This document shows positions 23,514 through 32,223 of a DNA stretch of 38,942 bases, piece after piece (within the stretch, counting starts at the first letter, position 1; the number at the start of each line of letters is the position of its first letter). The DNA lies in contig CALBMX010000023.1 of the NCBI GenBank assembly GCA_937896235.1, forward strand, positions 1 to 38,942, in the 5' to 3' direction. The DNA is from an uncultured bacterium. GTDB taxonomy: Bacteria; Planctomycetota; UBA1135; GCA-002686595. Below the pieces are notes generated by a model. It made no database searches, was not told where the DNA came from, and saw only the letters and a program-made list of their open reading frames with translations. Both the position numbers and the translations under genes were made by a program.

Positions 23514-24992
23514 ATGAACTCCCCTAGAAAAACGACAGCGCGCTTATCCACAGTCGCGCTCCTTACCGCCGCGACCTTCCTTGGATCTTGCAGCGAGCCC
23601 GCTCCCTCCGCGATAGCCGCAACCAACGGTGCCCAAACTCAGGTCGATCCGGGACCTGTTGTTGGCGCAGAGCTGGCCGTGTTGACCTCGCCCCCGATGG
23701 TCCCGCCTCCGATCACTCGCGACCACGCAACCAAGTTGATCGTGAACCTTGAGGTGCGCGAGTTCATCGGTGAGATCGCCGACGGTGTCGAATATACCTT
23801 TTGGACTTTTGGAGGTTCCGTACCCGGTAGCTTCATCCGCACTCGGGTTGGCGACGTAGTGGAGTTCAACCTCAGCAATGCTGCCGACAACAAGATGCCT
23901 CACAACATCGACCTGCACGCGGTGACGGGGCCAGGTGGCGGCGCTGCCTCTTCGTTCACCGCGCCGGGACACACGTCGCAGTTCTCCTTCAAAGTTCTAA
24001 ACCCTGGGCTCTACGCATATCACTGCGCGACGGCACCTGTCGGTATGCACATCGCCAACGGCATGTACGGACTAATCCTAGTCGAGCCCGCCGGTGGCCT
24101 GCCACCCGTGGACAAGGAGTACTACGTAATGCAGGGTGACTTCTACACCGAAGGCGGCTACGGCGAAGCTGGTCTGCAGCCCTTCAGTATGGCCAAGGCT
24201 CTCACCGAAATCCCTGACTACGTTGTCTTCAACGGTAGGGTTGGCTCCCTGGTTGGCGACAATGCCCTCACGGCAGAAGTTGGTGAGACGGTGCGCATGT
24301 TTGTCGGCAATGGCGGTCCAAACTTGGTCAGCTCTTTCCACGTGATCGGCGAAATTTTCGACTCGCTCTATCCCGAGGGTGGCAACCTGCCTAACCATAA
24401 CGTGCAGACGACTTTGATCCCATCCGGAGGGGCCGCCATTGCGGAGTTCAAAGTGGAAGTTCCAGGCACCTTTATCTTGGTCGACCACAGCATCTTCCGT
24501 GCCTTCAACAAAGGTGCACTTGGAATGCTGACGGTAACGGGAGACGAAGACCTTGTGGTGTACTCGGGCAAGCAGGACGATCGGATCTACCTAGCCGAAG
24601 GTGGCGCCGTGCAAAGCATGCCGGGAAGTGGCGCCGTAAGTGTGCCGGCAACACGCACCCATGACGAGCGCATGGCGCTTGGCGAGCGCGGCTATGTCGC
24701 GAACTGCCTAGCCTGTCACCAGAGCACAGGCCTTGGTATACCCGCCGCATTCCCGCCGCTTGCAGGATCGGACTTCCTCATGGCCGACAAGGCGCGCTCG
24801 ATTGGTGTCGTACTGAATGGCCTGACCGGTGCCGTTACGGTCAACGGCACGAAATTCGACAGCATCATGCCGATGCTGAACTTGGCGGACGACGACGTGG
24901 CCAACATCCTCACCTATGTCCGCAACACTTGGGGCAACGAGGGCGAGATGGTCAACCTTGAAGAGGTCCGTGCCGTCCGCGCGGCCAAATAG
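23514..24992 (+). CDS. nirK: Copper nitrite reductase NirK with C-terminal cytochrome c domain, lipoprotein
   Basis: The 492-residue protein reduces nitrite to NO in the periplasm. The signal peptide ends in lipobox Leu-Gly-Ser-Cys26, so it is probably membrane-anchored. The two cupredoxin domains carry type-1 copper ligands His130, Cys171, His179 and Met184, type-2 ligands His135, His170 and His325, and the active-site pair Asp133 and His276. The [11 protein letters not shown] stretch is of the AniA-like (class II) kind. From about residue 385 a monohaem cytochrome c is fused (Cys398-Leu-Ala-Cys-His402, likely Met452). Such three-domain enzymes are known. The gene sits inside the nor cluster, 86 bases after norB. 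Confidence 0.95.
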   Translation: MNSPRKTTARLSTVALLTAATFLGSCSEPAPSAIAATNGAQTQVDPGPVVGAELAVLTSPPMVPPPITRDHATKLIVNLEVREFIGEIADGVEYTFWTFGGSVPGSFIRTRVGDVVEFNLSNAADNKMPHNIDLHAVTGPGGGAASSFTAPGHTSQFSFKVLNPGLYAYHCATAPVGMHIANGMYGLILVEPAGGLPPVDKEYYVMQGDFYTEGGYGEAGLQPFSMAKALTEIPDYVVFNGRVGSLVGDNALTAEVGETVRMFVGNGGPNLVSSFHVIGEIFDSLYPEGGNLPNHNVQTTLIPSGGAAIAEFKVEVPGTFILVDHSIFRAFNKGALGMLTVTGDEDLVVYSGKQDDRIYLAEGGAVQSMPGSGAVSVPATRTHDERMALGERGYVANCLACHQSTGLGIPAAFPPLAGSDFLMADKARSIGVVLNGLTGAVTVNGTKFDSIMPMLNLADDDVANILTYVRNTWGNEGEMVNLEEVRAVRAAK

Positions 24993-24996
24993 CCTG

Positions 24997-25863
24997 ATGA
25001 AGAGACGCCTCACCCTATTGCTCGTTAGCGCGGGTCTGCTCCTGGTCGCCGTTTCGTGCGACCGGGGACAGACGCAAGTTGCGCAGGGCGAGGGCGTCTC
25101 TTATTCCAAGAGCGAGGCGGGGCCGAGTCAGGCCCCGCCCCCGTTCGAAGCGACTCTCTTGGTCGCGATCCCCGCCGGCACCTACAGGCCGCTGTACCCC
25201 GGCAAGGACGAGCCCGAGAGCCTTGAAGTCACGGCGTTTCAAATGGAGGCGCACCCCGTCACGAACGGGCAGTTTTTGGCTTTCGTACACGCTGAGTCGA
25301 AGTGGCGACGCTCCCTGGTGCCCGGATTGTTTGCGGATGCCGGTTACCTGGGACACTGGAACTCGGACCTCAGTTTTGACGAGGCTATTAGGGATGCACC
25401 CGTCACGCGTGTCTCATGGTTTGCAGCCCGCGCCTTTGCTAAGTGGGCCGGACGCAGGCTTCCGACTTTGGCGGAGTGGGAGTACGTTGGCGCGGCTAGC
25501 GAGAGCTCCCCCTACGGGCGCGATGAGCCAAGCTATAACCAAGTAATCCTAGACTGGTACTCTCTCCCCGCCCCGCAGGTTCCGCTCGCAGCAAACACTG
25601 GCAACCCGAATTTTTATGGCGTGCAAGGCCTTCACGGGCTCGTCTGGGAGTGGGTTGCAGACTTCAACACCGCCCTCGTCACGGGTGAATCCCGAGGCGA
25701 CTCCGGACTCGATCGCAACTTGTTTTGCGGCTCGGGTTCTATCGGTGCGGCGGATCCCAGTGACTACGCAGCCTTTATGCGCTTTGCATTCCGCAGCAGC
25801 CTAGAGGCCGCCTACTGCGTGAACAACTTGGGCTTCCGTTGCGCGACGGACGCAGAGGAATAA
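24997..25863 (+). CDS. nirV: NirV-like formylglycine-generating-enzyme-family lipoprotein
   Basis: The product has 288 residues from ATG 24997, 4 bases after nirK. The signal peptide ends in Val-Ala-Val-Ser-Cys21, so it is a lipoprotein. The remainder has the FGE-sulfatase (SUMF1) fold pattern: Ile-Pro-Ala-Gly-Thr-Tyr, a Glu-Ala-His-Pro-Val-Thr-Asn-Gly-Gln-Phe segment, Val-Ser-Trp-Phe-Ala-Ala, Arg-Arg-Leu-Pro-Thr-x-Ala-Glu-Trp-Glu, a Gly-Leu-Val-Trp-Glu-Trp and a final Gly-Phe-Arg-Cys. Proteins of this kind next to nirK are called NirV. Their exact role, perhaps in copper-site maturation, is not known. True FGEs use two cysteines, and here the position before Asn-Asn-Leu-Gly-Phe-Arg has a Cys. 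Confidence 0.87.
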   Translation: MKRRLTLLLVSAGLLLVAVSCDRGQTQVAQGEGVSYSKSEAGPSQAPPPFEATLLVAIPAGTYRPLYPGKDEPESLEVTAFQMEAHPVTNGQFLAFVHAESKWRRSLVPGLFADAGYLGHWNSDLSFDEAIRDAPVTRVSWFAARAFAKWAGRRLPTLAEWEYVGAASESSPYGRDEPSYNQVILDWYSLPAPQVPLAANTGNPNFYGVQGLHGLVWEWVADFNTALVTGESRGDSGLDRNLFCGSGSIGAADPSDYAAFMRFAFRSSLEAAYCVNNLGFRCATDAEE

Positions 25864-25867
25864 CAGC

Positions 25868-26482
25868 ATGAATGCAAAAACGATTGCGATCCTAATCCTC
25901 GCCCTAGCTGCACTAGCGCTCGCGGGCTGTGGGGGTGGCGATGAAGAGTCGGCTCCGGATCATACGGATGCAGCCGCGCAAACATCACTCTTCCTACTCG
26001 ATGGGGATTGGACGGATCAAACGGGCGCGGTGCGCGTGCTCGAGGACTTTCGCGGAAAGTTGATTGTTACGGCGATGATGTTCACGAACTGCTCGTACGC
26101 ATGCCCTCGGATTGTTGCCGACCTACAGGGCATCGAAGCTGCGATTCCCGCAGGCAATCGCGATGACGTGCAGTTCCTTTTGGTCTCGATGGACTCGGAC
26201 CGCGACACCCCTGAAGTGCTTGAGGCGTTCGCGAACGAGAAGGGGCTCGACCCCAAACATTGGACCCTACTACACGGCGACGAGTTTGAAGTTCGCGGCG
26301 TAGGCGCAGCCTTGGGCGTTCGCTTCAAGCGCGGTATCAAAGGCGACTTTGCCCACTCCAACATCATCACGGTTCTCGATCGCGAGGGCCGGCAGGTTTT
26401 TCAACTCGAAGGCCTGAATGCCGATGCTGCGCCTGTAGTAGCGGCGATTCGTGAACGTCTGCCCCGCGCGAAAAGCAAATAG
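25868..26482 (+). CDS. SCO1/SenC-family copper chaperone lipoprotein
   Basis: The product has 204 residues. Lipobox Leu-Ala-Gly-Cys21 anchors it outside the inner membrane. The thioredoxin-like domain has the Sco copper motif Cys75-Ser-Tyr-Ala-Cys79-Pro and the third ligand His163. Sco proteins deliver copper to periplasmic copper enzymes, classically the CuA site of cytochrome oxidase. Placed four bases after nirV, this one probably serves NirK (inference from position). The stop is three bases before norQ, so nirK-nirV-sco-norQ is one transcription unit by spacing. Confidence 0.92.
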   Translation: MNAKTIAILILALAALALAGCGGGDEESAPDHTDAAAQTSLFLLDGDWTDQTGAVRVLEDFRGKLIVTAMMFTNCSYACPRIVADLQGIEAAIPAGNRDDVQFLLVSMDSDRDTPEVLEAFANEKGLDPKHWTLLHGDEFEVRGVGAALGVRFKRGIKGDFAHSNIITVLDREGRQVFQLEGLNADAAPVVAAIRERLPRAKSK

Positions 26483-26485
26483 AAG

Positions 26486-27313
26486 ATGAGTATTTTGACC
26501 TACGACAAACGTCCCCCCGCGGCCTCTCCCAACCCCTCGGGAGAGCTACCCTTTTACCGTCCCGTCTCAAATGAACTTGAGCTCTTCGAGCGCTGCTACG
26601 CAGATCAGCTGCCCTTGATGCTCAAGGGTCCGACGGGCTGTGGCAAGACACGCTTTGTCGAGCATATGGCGGCACGCCTTGGGCGCCCTCTCATAAGTGT
26701 CCCCTGTCACGACGACACGAGCGCGGCGGACCTGCTCGGTCGTTGGCTTGTACAGGGTGGCGACACGGTCTGGCAAGACGGGCCTGTAACGCGCGCCGTT
26801 CGCGAAGGCGCGATCCTCTACCTTGACGAGATCGCAGAGGCGCGGCCCGACGTCATCGTCGCAATTCACCCACTCACAGATCACCGCCGCAATCTCTACG
26901 TCGATCGCTGCGGCGAGCAGCTTGCGGCACCCAAAGACTTCATGCTTGTCGTGTCCTTCAACCCCGGCTATCAGCGTGGCTGGAAGGAGCTAAAGCCCTC
27001 GACGCGGCAGCGGTTTGTCGGCGCGAGTTTTGACTATCCGGCGCAAGACCTTGAAGCTGAGATCGTCGCGATCGAATCGGGCTGCGAAAGCAAAGTCGCC
27101 GTTCGGGTTGTCAAGCTTGGCGCAAAGTTGCGTGAGCTAGAGGAGCTAGGACTGGCAGAGCGCGCGTCGACGCGACTTCTCGTTGACGCGGCTCGATTGA
27201 TCCGTGCTGGCATGGAGCCGCGCAGCGCGTGCCGCGCGGCGATCTGCGAGCCCCTCTCAGACGATCCCGAGATCCTCACCGCACTGGGCGAGGTCGTCTC
27301 GCTAGCCTTCTAG
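26486..27313 (+). CDS. norQ: NorQ, MoxR-type AAA+ ATPase for nitric oxide reductase maturation
   Basis: This cytosolic AAA+ protein of 275 residues has Walker A GPTGCGKT (48-55) and Walker B Leu-Tyr-Leu-Asp-Glu (111-115). The NorQ/CbbQ features are a His-Asp-Asp-Thr-Ser-Ala-Ala-Asp-Leu-Leu-Gly-Arg segment, the Ser-Phe-Asn-Pro-Gly-Tyr-Gln sensor region, and a CbbQ-type C-terminal domain. NorQ and NorD together are needed to activate cNor, probably by inserting the FeB iron. norD follows after 13 bases. Confidence 0.94.
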   Translation: MSILTYDKRPPAASPNPSGELPFYRPVSNELELFERCYADQLPLMLKGPTGCGKTRFVEHMAARLGRPLISVPCHDDTSAADLLGRWLVQGGDTVWQDGPVTRAVREGAILYLDEIAEARPDVIVAIHPLTDHRRNLYVDRCGEQLAAPKDFMLVVSFNPGYQRGWKELKPSTRQRFVGASFDYPAQDLEAEIVAIESGCESKVAVRVVKLGAKLRELEELGLAERASTRLLVDAARLIRAGMEPRSACRAAICEPLSDDPEILTALGEVVSLAF

Positions 27314-27326
27314 GGTTTCGAAGAAG

Positions 27327-29393
27327 ATGGGAACCGCGCCTTCGAATGAAAATGCTCCGGCTAAGCCCGACAAGAAGATTGTCGAGCGCGGGCCTGACTT
27401 GCACCTCGACATTATCGAAGAGCTCTTCGGTGATGCCTGGAAGAGGTGGGGGCCTGGGCGGAGAGCGCTCGAGCGTGCGGCGGGTGGGCAGTTTGAGGGT
27501 GCGGCCGTCTTGTTCCGCGAGCACGAGGTTGCGCTGTCGGCTGTGGCCAGTACGTTTGCAGGTCGGCGGCTCTCGCTTCGTGCCGCCGAAGCCGCGGGTG
27601 GGATTTTAGAGGGCGTGCTGCTGCTGCCAAGGCTTGTCGCACTCGGGCCAGATCGCAGGGCTAATCGCGACGTTCTGTTTGTGCGGGCCGCGATTGCCGG
27701 CGCAATGGTTGCCAGCTTCGCAAAGTCACCCGTAGATGAGGATGCTCAAAAAGAGACCGAGCGTCTTGCCCTTGCCGTGGCCACCGCGACGGAGTTGGCG
27801 CGTCAGTACGGGGGGTTTTGTACGCGCGTATCGTGCGCGGCAGCCTATGAGTTTTGCTTTAGGCCCGACCCGTCCGACCTGCCTCCATTTGAGCAGCCGC
27901 TAGAGTGCTTGCGCCGCGCCGCGCTTGCCGAGCTGGCCAGACTTGGCACGGAGGGCGAACTGCACGCGGTAAATGCCGGCGAGACATTGCGGACGCGACT
28001 AGCTACAACGCCGCGTTTCCAGGACGCACTCGCTACCTTTCTCCGTACGGATCCGGACGTGTATGCGCCTCCCGTGCGTTCGTTTTTTCATCAGTTGATG
28101 CGAAGCAAGGCCGCGCCTCTACAGAGTCCTGGCCCGCTGATTTTACTTGGGGGGGTGCTGACTCCAACGGACAGAGACCAGGCGGGCGCCGCGCTCTCGG
28201 AGTCGGAGTCGAGCAAGAATCAAGACGCCGAAGAGCGTGAGGCGCCAGCTCGGGATCACGTTCGGGAGACGGTCGTGGAAGAGGATCCGTACAAGGAGAA
28301 CATGCCAAGCCACTCCTTCGAGAAGATCGATTTTGCCGACAACTTCGATGGCGGATTTCGGCGGCTGGACGGTGCCGACGACATGGATGACCAGGGGGAA
28401 TCCCTCGACGGTGTCGACCTGCGCGAGATGATTCGAGGTGGTCCCGAGGTCGCGACGATCTACAACGCGGAGATAGGCGACGTCGGTGAGATTCCCGATG
28501 TGATGACCACGCAACCAGGTGAGCGCGGCGTGACCTACGACGAGTGGGATCAGGGGCGGGGTAGCTATCGCAGGGATTGGGTGACGCTGTATCCGACCCA
28601 AATTGATGCCCGCTACCCCGAGTTCGGGAAGGCCCTCAAGAGCGAACTTAGCGGTACGATTCGGCGTGCGATTCGGGCCTTAGATAAGTCTCGCACGGAG
28701 CGGATCGCACGCAACCGGCAGCTCGATGGAGACGAGATCGATCTCGACGGCGTCATCGAAGAGTACGCCGAGAGACGCCGCGGAGGTTCGCCGCCCGGAA
28801 GGCACTATGTTCACAGTCCACGCCTCGAGCGAGATGTCGCGACCTGCGTGATGCTCGACCTGAGCTTCTCGGCGGACAGCTGGGTTGAAAACAAGCGCGT
28901 ACTCGACGTTGAGCTTGCGGCGGCCTGTGTGCTGGGCGAGGTTGCGGAGTCCCTTGAGGACAACCTCTCTATCATGGCATTTGCTAGTAATACGCGTAAT
29001 TTATGCCGCACCTGGACGGTCAAAGACTGGGACGACTCCTGGACGGTGGGGCGTGCGCGTCTCGGCGCGCTAACCCCGCAAGGTTACACCCGAATCGGTC
29101 CGGCGATTCGCCATGGAACCGCTGCGCTCGCGAAGCACCCCGCCCGCAAGAAGCACCTGATCGTGATCACCGACGGCAAGCCGACCGATTTCGATCGCTA
29201 CGAGGGCGGGCATGGGATTCACGACGTCGCCTGGGCTGTACGCGAGGCACGGCGTTGCAACGTTACCGTTCACGCGCTCGGAATTGATCCTCGTGAAGCG
29301 GCGACTCTTCCCACGATGTTTGGGCCAAGTGGGTGGCGTGTACTTCGGCACATCTCCGAGCTGCCCGACGCTTTGGTGAAGGCCTATGGATAG
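27327..29393 (+). CDS. norD: NorD, VWA-domain partner of NorQ
   Basis: The product has 688 residues, in the normal range for NorD. The N-terminal 250 residues are helical. Residues 285-340 are acidic and low in complexity, probably a linker. The C-terminal von Willebrand A domain has its metal-site motif Asp-Leu-Ser-Phe-Ser near residue 512 (DxSxS) and a Thr-Asp-Gly-Lys-Pro-Thr-Asp near 614. Together with the MoxR-type NorQ it forms the chaperone pair that activates NorB. Its last eight bases overlap norE. Confidence 0.94.
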   Translation: MGTAPSNENAPAKPDKKIVERGPDLHLDIIEELFGDAWKRWGPGRRALERAAGGQFEGAAVLFREHEVALSAVASTFAGRRLSLRAAEAAGGILEGVLLLPRLVALGPDRRANRDVLFVRAAIAGAMVASFAKSPVDEDAQKETERLALAVATATELARQYGGFCTRVSCAAAYEFCFRPDPSDLPPFEQPLECLRRAALAELARLGTEGELHAVNAGETLRTRLATTPRFQDALATFLRTDPDVYAPPVRSFFHQLMRSKAAPLQSPGPLILLGGVLTPTDRDQAGAALSESESSKNQDAEEREAPARDHVRETVVEEDPYKENMPSHSFEKIDFADNFDGGFRRLDGADDMDDQGESLDGVDLREMIRGGPEVATIYNAEIGDVGEIPDVMTTQPGERGVTYDEWDQGRGSYRRDWVTLYPTQIDARYPEFGKALKSELSGTIRRAIRALDKSRTERIARNRQLDGDEIDLDGVIEEYAERRRGGSPPGRHYVHSPRLERDVATCVMLDLSFSADSWVENKRVLDVELAAACVLGEVAESLEDNLSIMAFASNTRNLCRTWTVKDWDDSWTVGRARLGALTPQGYTRIGPAIRHGTAALAKHPARKKHLIVITDGKPTDFDRYEGGHGIHDVAWAVREARRCNVTVHALGIDPREAATLPTMFGPSGWRVLRHISELPDALVKAYG

Positions 29394-29982
29394 CGCTCTA
29401 GAAGACGGAGAGAGTTTCAAGCGGAGGCGCGACTGGAGCCTCCCGGGGGACGCGGCATGGTGGATGTTCCTAACGGCGGAGTTCTTAACGCTGTTTGCAT
29501 TCTTTGTTGTCTACGCGTTCATGCGGCGGGCGAATTTAGAGGAATTCCAGGCGGCCCAAGCCCTGCTCGACCCGCGCTTTGCACTGGTAAATAGTTTGGT
29601 GCTTATCACAAGTGGCTACTGCGTTGCGAGGGGGGTCCGGGCCCTAAGGTGCGGCGGCTCCGAGCGCTCGCGTTCTTGGGTGTTGGCCGCGGCGGCCCTC
29701 GGGGTGGTGTTCATCGCCATCAAGGGTGCTGAGTACGCCGAAAAGTTCGGACTGGGGCTCACCCTCTCGTCGGGCACCTTCTGGTTCTTTTACTACTTCC
29801 TGACGGGCTTCCACTTCCTACACGTCCTACTCGGGATCGGGTTCTTGGTTTGGGTTGGCCTAAGTGCTCCCAAGAAATCGAACGCGCTCGCTTTCCATGT
29901 TCAAGCAGAGTCGTGCGCAGCTTTTTGGCACATGCTTGATCTCGTCTGGATCCTTCTCTTTCCACTTCTCTACCTCCTATGA
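29386..29982 (+). CDS. norE: NorE, cytochrome c oxidase subunit III-like membrane protein
   Basis: The 198-residue product resembles cytochrome oxidase subunit III, with five predicted membrane helices. The family segments are an Ala-Glu-Phe-Leu-Thr-Leu-Phe-Ala-Phe-Phe helix start, a Phe-Phe-Tyr-Tyr-Phe-Leu-Thr-Gly-Phe-His-Phe-Leu-His segment, and the Ala-Phe-Trp-His-Met-Leu-Asp-Leu-Val-Trp near the C-terminus. NorE proteins accompany cNor clusters; they are not catalytic and seem to improve function or assembly. It overlaps norD at its start and norF at its end by four bases. Confidence 0.92.
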   Translation: MDSALEDGESFKRRRDWSLPGDAAWWMFLTAEFLTLFAFFVVYAFMRRANLEEFQAAQALLDPRFALVNSLVLITSGYCVARGVRALRCGGSERSRSWVLAAAALGVVFIAIKGAEYAEKFGLGLTLSSGTFWFFYYFLTGFHFLHVLLGIGFLVWVGLSAPKKSNALAFHVQAESCAAFWHMLDLVWILLFPLLYLL

Positions 29983-30254
29983 GCGGGACATCTACAGAGG
30001 CCGGTGGAACCAAGGCGCTAACGGCAACTTGGCTGACCCTTCTCCTCTTCTCCCTGGCGAACTACTACTTAGCGGAGGTTCTGCTTAGCACCGAGGTTTT
30101 GGTGGCGGCGATCCTCACTGCAGTCCTCGTCAAACTCTTCCTTGTGTTGGCCGTCTTTATGGAACTCGGACATCGGGGCCGCGCCTGGCTATTCCCTACA
30201 ACTTCAGTCTTGGCGGCCTGCCTGATCGTTTTAGGAGTGCTTTTCTTCAGGTAA
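29979..30254 (+). CDS. norF: NorF, small membrane protein of the COX4 (prokaryotic) type
   Basis: The 91-residue product has three hydrophobic helices, in the pattern of prokaryotic cytochrome oxidase subunit IV, with a Lys-Leu-Phe-Leu-Val-Leu-Ala-Val-Phe-Met-Glu-Leu in the second. It starts within the norE stop (ATGA). NorE and NorF are commonly paired in nor operons and are accessory. It is the last gene of the run, and the strand then has 226 bases before the next candidate ORF. Confidence 0.85.
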   Translation: MSGTSTEAGGTKALTATWLTLLLFSLANYYLAEVLLSTEVLVAAILTAVLVKLFLVLAVFMELGHRGRAWLFPTTSVLAACLIVLGVLFFR

Positions 30255-30415
30255 TCCTAGGTTTAAGTGAGCGTCCTCTCTACTAAGCGCATATGTCGAT
30301 TTCAAACTCTGCATTCGCAGTTAATCGATCAAATCACTGCTGCTTGCAGCGCCGCATATAGGCACGGGGCACCATGAGAAGTCATGTGCATCTAGCTTTG
30401 TCTTCGTCGGATGAC

Positions 30416-30446
30416 GGGGTCGTAAAATCGGCCCTTTTACGACCCC
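30416..30446 (+). terminator. Perfect 12-bp hairpin between norF and the radical SAM gene
   Basis: GGGGTCGTAAAA pairs fully with TTTTACGACCCC around a 7-base loop. CCCCCA at 30443-30448 could instead pair with TGGGGG at 30457-30462, and the two stems share bases 30443-30446, so they exclude each other. This looks like a terminator or attenuator arrangement, but no T-run follows. In the rest of 30255-30480 I see only small inverted repeats such as CATGA-GAAG-TCATG near 30373. Confidence 0.55.
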
Positions 30447-30480
30447 CATCTTTCCCTGGGGGATTTAATTAAGGAGCCGG

Positions 30481-30600
30481 GTGGAAATCGTTCGCCGGAA
30501 TAAAGAGTCGCCCACCCCGGAGGCGAACTTATGGGGTACGATTCCGCTGCAGGTACTCATCCCCTCAAATGGCCTATCGGGCGAGCGTTTTGCCCCCTGA
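30481..30600 (+). CDS. Candidate small protein of 39 residues upstream of the radical SAM gene
   Basis: A GTG start at 30481 has a near-perfect Shine-Dalgarno AAGGAG (30471-30476) four bases upstream. The frame is open for 39 codons and ends at TGA 30598-30600, 18 bases before the radical SAM start. The peptide is basic/acidic at the N-terminus (Val-Arg-Arg-Asn-Lys-Glu), then has a Trp-Gly-Thr-Ile-Pro-Leu segment and a Ser-Asn-Gly-Leu-Ser-Gly. It has no signal peptide and no Cys. It could be a leader peptide, a small protein, or a substrate of the neighbouring enzyme. I recognise no family, and the radical SAM gene itself has no visible ribosome site, so translational coupling is possible. 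Confidence 0.4.
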   Translation: MEIVRRNKESPTPEANLWGTIPLQVLIPSNGLSGERFAP

Positions 30601-30618
30601 TTCCATTAAATACTGCCC

Positions 30619-32157
30619 ATGAAAGTTCTACACATAACACGTTTGTTGCCCCAGGAAGCCTTGGGTCCCATGTATCTCAGTCGCGTCGTAAAAGACGCCG
30701 GACACGAGATGGAGGCGATCATCGTCCCCGACCCCATGTGGCTCAAGAAGATCAAGGATTACAACCCTGACGTAATCACGTGGTCGCTGATGACCGGCAA
30801 CCACAAGGCGATTTATGATGTGAACCGCATCCTTAAATCCAAGTTCAAGTTTTTCTCCCTGATGGGCGGTCCCCACGTGACCTTCCTTCCCGACTGCGTT
30901 TTGCAGGATGAGATCGATGCGGTCTGTATTGGCGAGGGAGAAGGCGCGATCGTCGAGCTCCTCAACAAGATGGAGGCCGGTGAAGATCTCACAACGATCC
31001 CGAACCTTGTTTTTGCTGACGGCAAAGGCGGCATGATTCGCAACGAGCCGCGCCCGCTGATTCAGGACCTCGACGAGCTCGGCATCCCCGACCGCACGGT
31101 GCTTTACGACGCCGCGCCGCTGTACGCCAACAGCCCGCGCAAGGTTATCGTGACGCAACGTGGCTGCCCGATGATGTGCAGCTTCTGTTTCCACCACGCC
31201 TGGAAGCGCATCTATGGTGCGACGAACAAGCAGTATGTTCGCAAGCGCTCCGTGAGCCACGTGATCCAGGAAGTGCAAGAGATCCGCAAGAACTATCCTT
31301 TGGACTTCGTTCACTTCCTCGATGACATCTTCAACTTGAAGGATGCTTGGCTGGAAGAGTTTGCCGATCGATGGCCCAAAGAGGTTGGCCTGCCGTTCGA
31401 CTGCATCTTGATGGCAAACATCGTCAAAGAGCGCCAAATCGTGAACTTGCGCCGCGCTGGTTGCGTGTACGCACGCATCGCATTCGAGGCCGCGAGTGAT
31501 TTCGTCCGCAACACCGTCTTCCGCAAGAACACGGACACGGTGCAGCTGCGCAACGCGTCTAGGTGGATTAAGGAGAACGGTATTCGCCTTGGCTCCCTCA
31601 ACATGCTTGGCGGTCCCGGCGGAACGATTGAAGACGACTTCGCGACGATTCAGCTGAACATTGAGTGCGGAGTGGATCACCCGCTCTGCTCGATCGTTCA
31701 GCCGTACCCCGAGTTTGACCTCAACGAGATCACCGAAGGTCTTGGTGTTGCCGTCGCTGCATACGACGACTTCCCCGCGAACTTCAACCGTGAGGCAACC
31801 ATTCAGGTGAAGGACAAGGAGCAGATTGAGAACCTACACAAGTGGTTCCCGATTCTTGTTCGCTTCCCTCGGATGATGCCCTTCGCTAAGAAGACGCTTG
31901 ATAAGCGTTGGATGGCGAAGCCGCTGTTGATCATGTACATGCTGTACTCGGAGTGGCTTGTCACCGAACAAAACACGATCTACAACCGCGCTCAAGGGAT
32001 TAAGAGTCCGTTGAAGTGGGGCCCCGTGGACTTCGCTTTGCGCTGCCTTTCCAAGGGTATCATTCGCATCGTTGGCATCTTCGGCGCCAAGTTCGTTCAG
32101 CGTTGGGCGACCAAGCTGGAAATGGGTGACGAGCGCGTTCAGTCGCACATGGACTAA
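30619..32157 (+). CDS. B12-binding-type radical SAM protein
   Basis: The product has 512 residues. The N-terminal 150 residues have the Rossmann-like layout of the cobalamin-binding domain of this family, including a Leu-Met-Gly-Gly-Pro-His-Val-Thr-Phe segment and Ile-Gly-Glu-Gly-Glu-Gly, though no DxHxxG cobalamin motif is visible. The radical SAM core follows with Cys183-x3-Cys187-x2-Cys190 for the [4Fe-4S] cluster. The C-terminal third (about 380-512) has hydrophobic stretches and no known motif. Family members do methylations and other modifications of lipids, cofactors and peptides. The substrate here is not known. It is monocistronic apart from the possible small ORF and ends at a strong terminator. 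Confidence 0.87.
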   Translation: MKVLHITRLLPQEALGPMYLSRVVKDAGHEMEAIIVPDPMWLKKIKDYNPDVITWSLMTGNHKAIYDVNRILKSKFKFFSLMGGPHVTFLPDCVLQDEIDAVCIGEGEGAIVELLNKMEAGEDLTTIPNLVFADGKGGMIRNEPRPLIQDLDELGIPDRTVLYDAAPLYANSPRKVIVTQRGCPMMCSFCFHHAWKRIYGATNKQYVRKRSVSHVIQEVQEIRKNYPLDFVHFLDDIFNLKDAWLEEFADRWPKEVGLPFDCILMANIVKERQIVNLRRAGCVYARIAFEAASDFVRNTVFRKNTDTVQLRNASRWIKENGIRLGSLNMLGGPGGTIEDDFATIQLNIECGVDHPLCSIVQPYPEFDLNEITEGLGVAVAAYDDFPANFNREATIQVKDKEQIENLHKWFPILVRFPRMMPFAKKTLDKRWMAKPLLIMYMLYSEWLVTEQNTIYNRAQGIKSPLKWGPVDFALRCLSKGIIRIVGIFGAKFVQRWATKLEMGDERVQSHMD

Positions 32158-32181
32158 AGGGCCAAGGCCCGTACGTCCGTT

Positions 32182-32213
32182 GAAAAAGGAGCAGGCCTGC
32201 CTGCTCCTTTTTC
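32182..32213. terminator. Bidirectional intrinsic terminator
   Basis: GAAAAAGGAGCAGG pairs perfectly with CCTGCTCCTTTTTC over 14 bases with a 4-base loop. A T-run ends it on the plus strand and the A-run gives one on the minus strand. It separates the convergent radical SAM and deacetylase genes and can stop both. Confidence 0.93.
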
Positions 32214-32223
32214 GTATCCGCGC

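Noticed and set aside
30477..30528. Known riboswitch class (cobalamin, SAM) in the leader of the radical SAM gene
   Set aside because: None of the conserved boxes of these classes that I can recall is present. I keep it only as an unclassified structured region.
30628..31680. Minus-strand ORF of 350 residues
   Set aside because: It is a mirror of the radical SAM gene, whose cluster motif and domain order leave no doubt about the coding strand. High GC third positions keep the antisense frame open.
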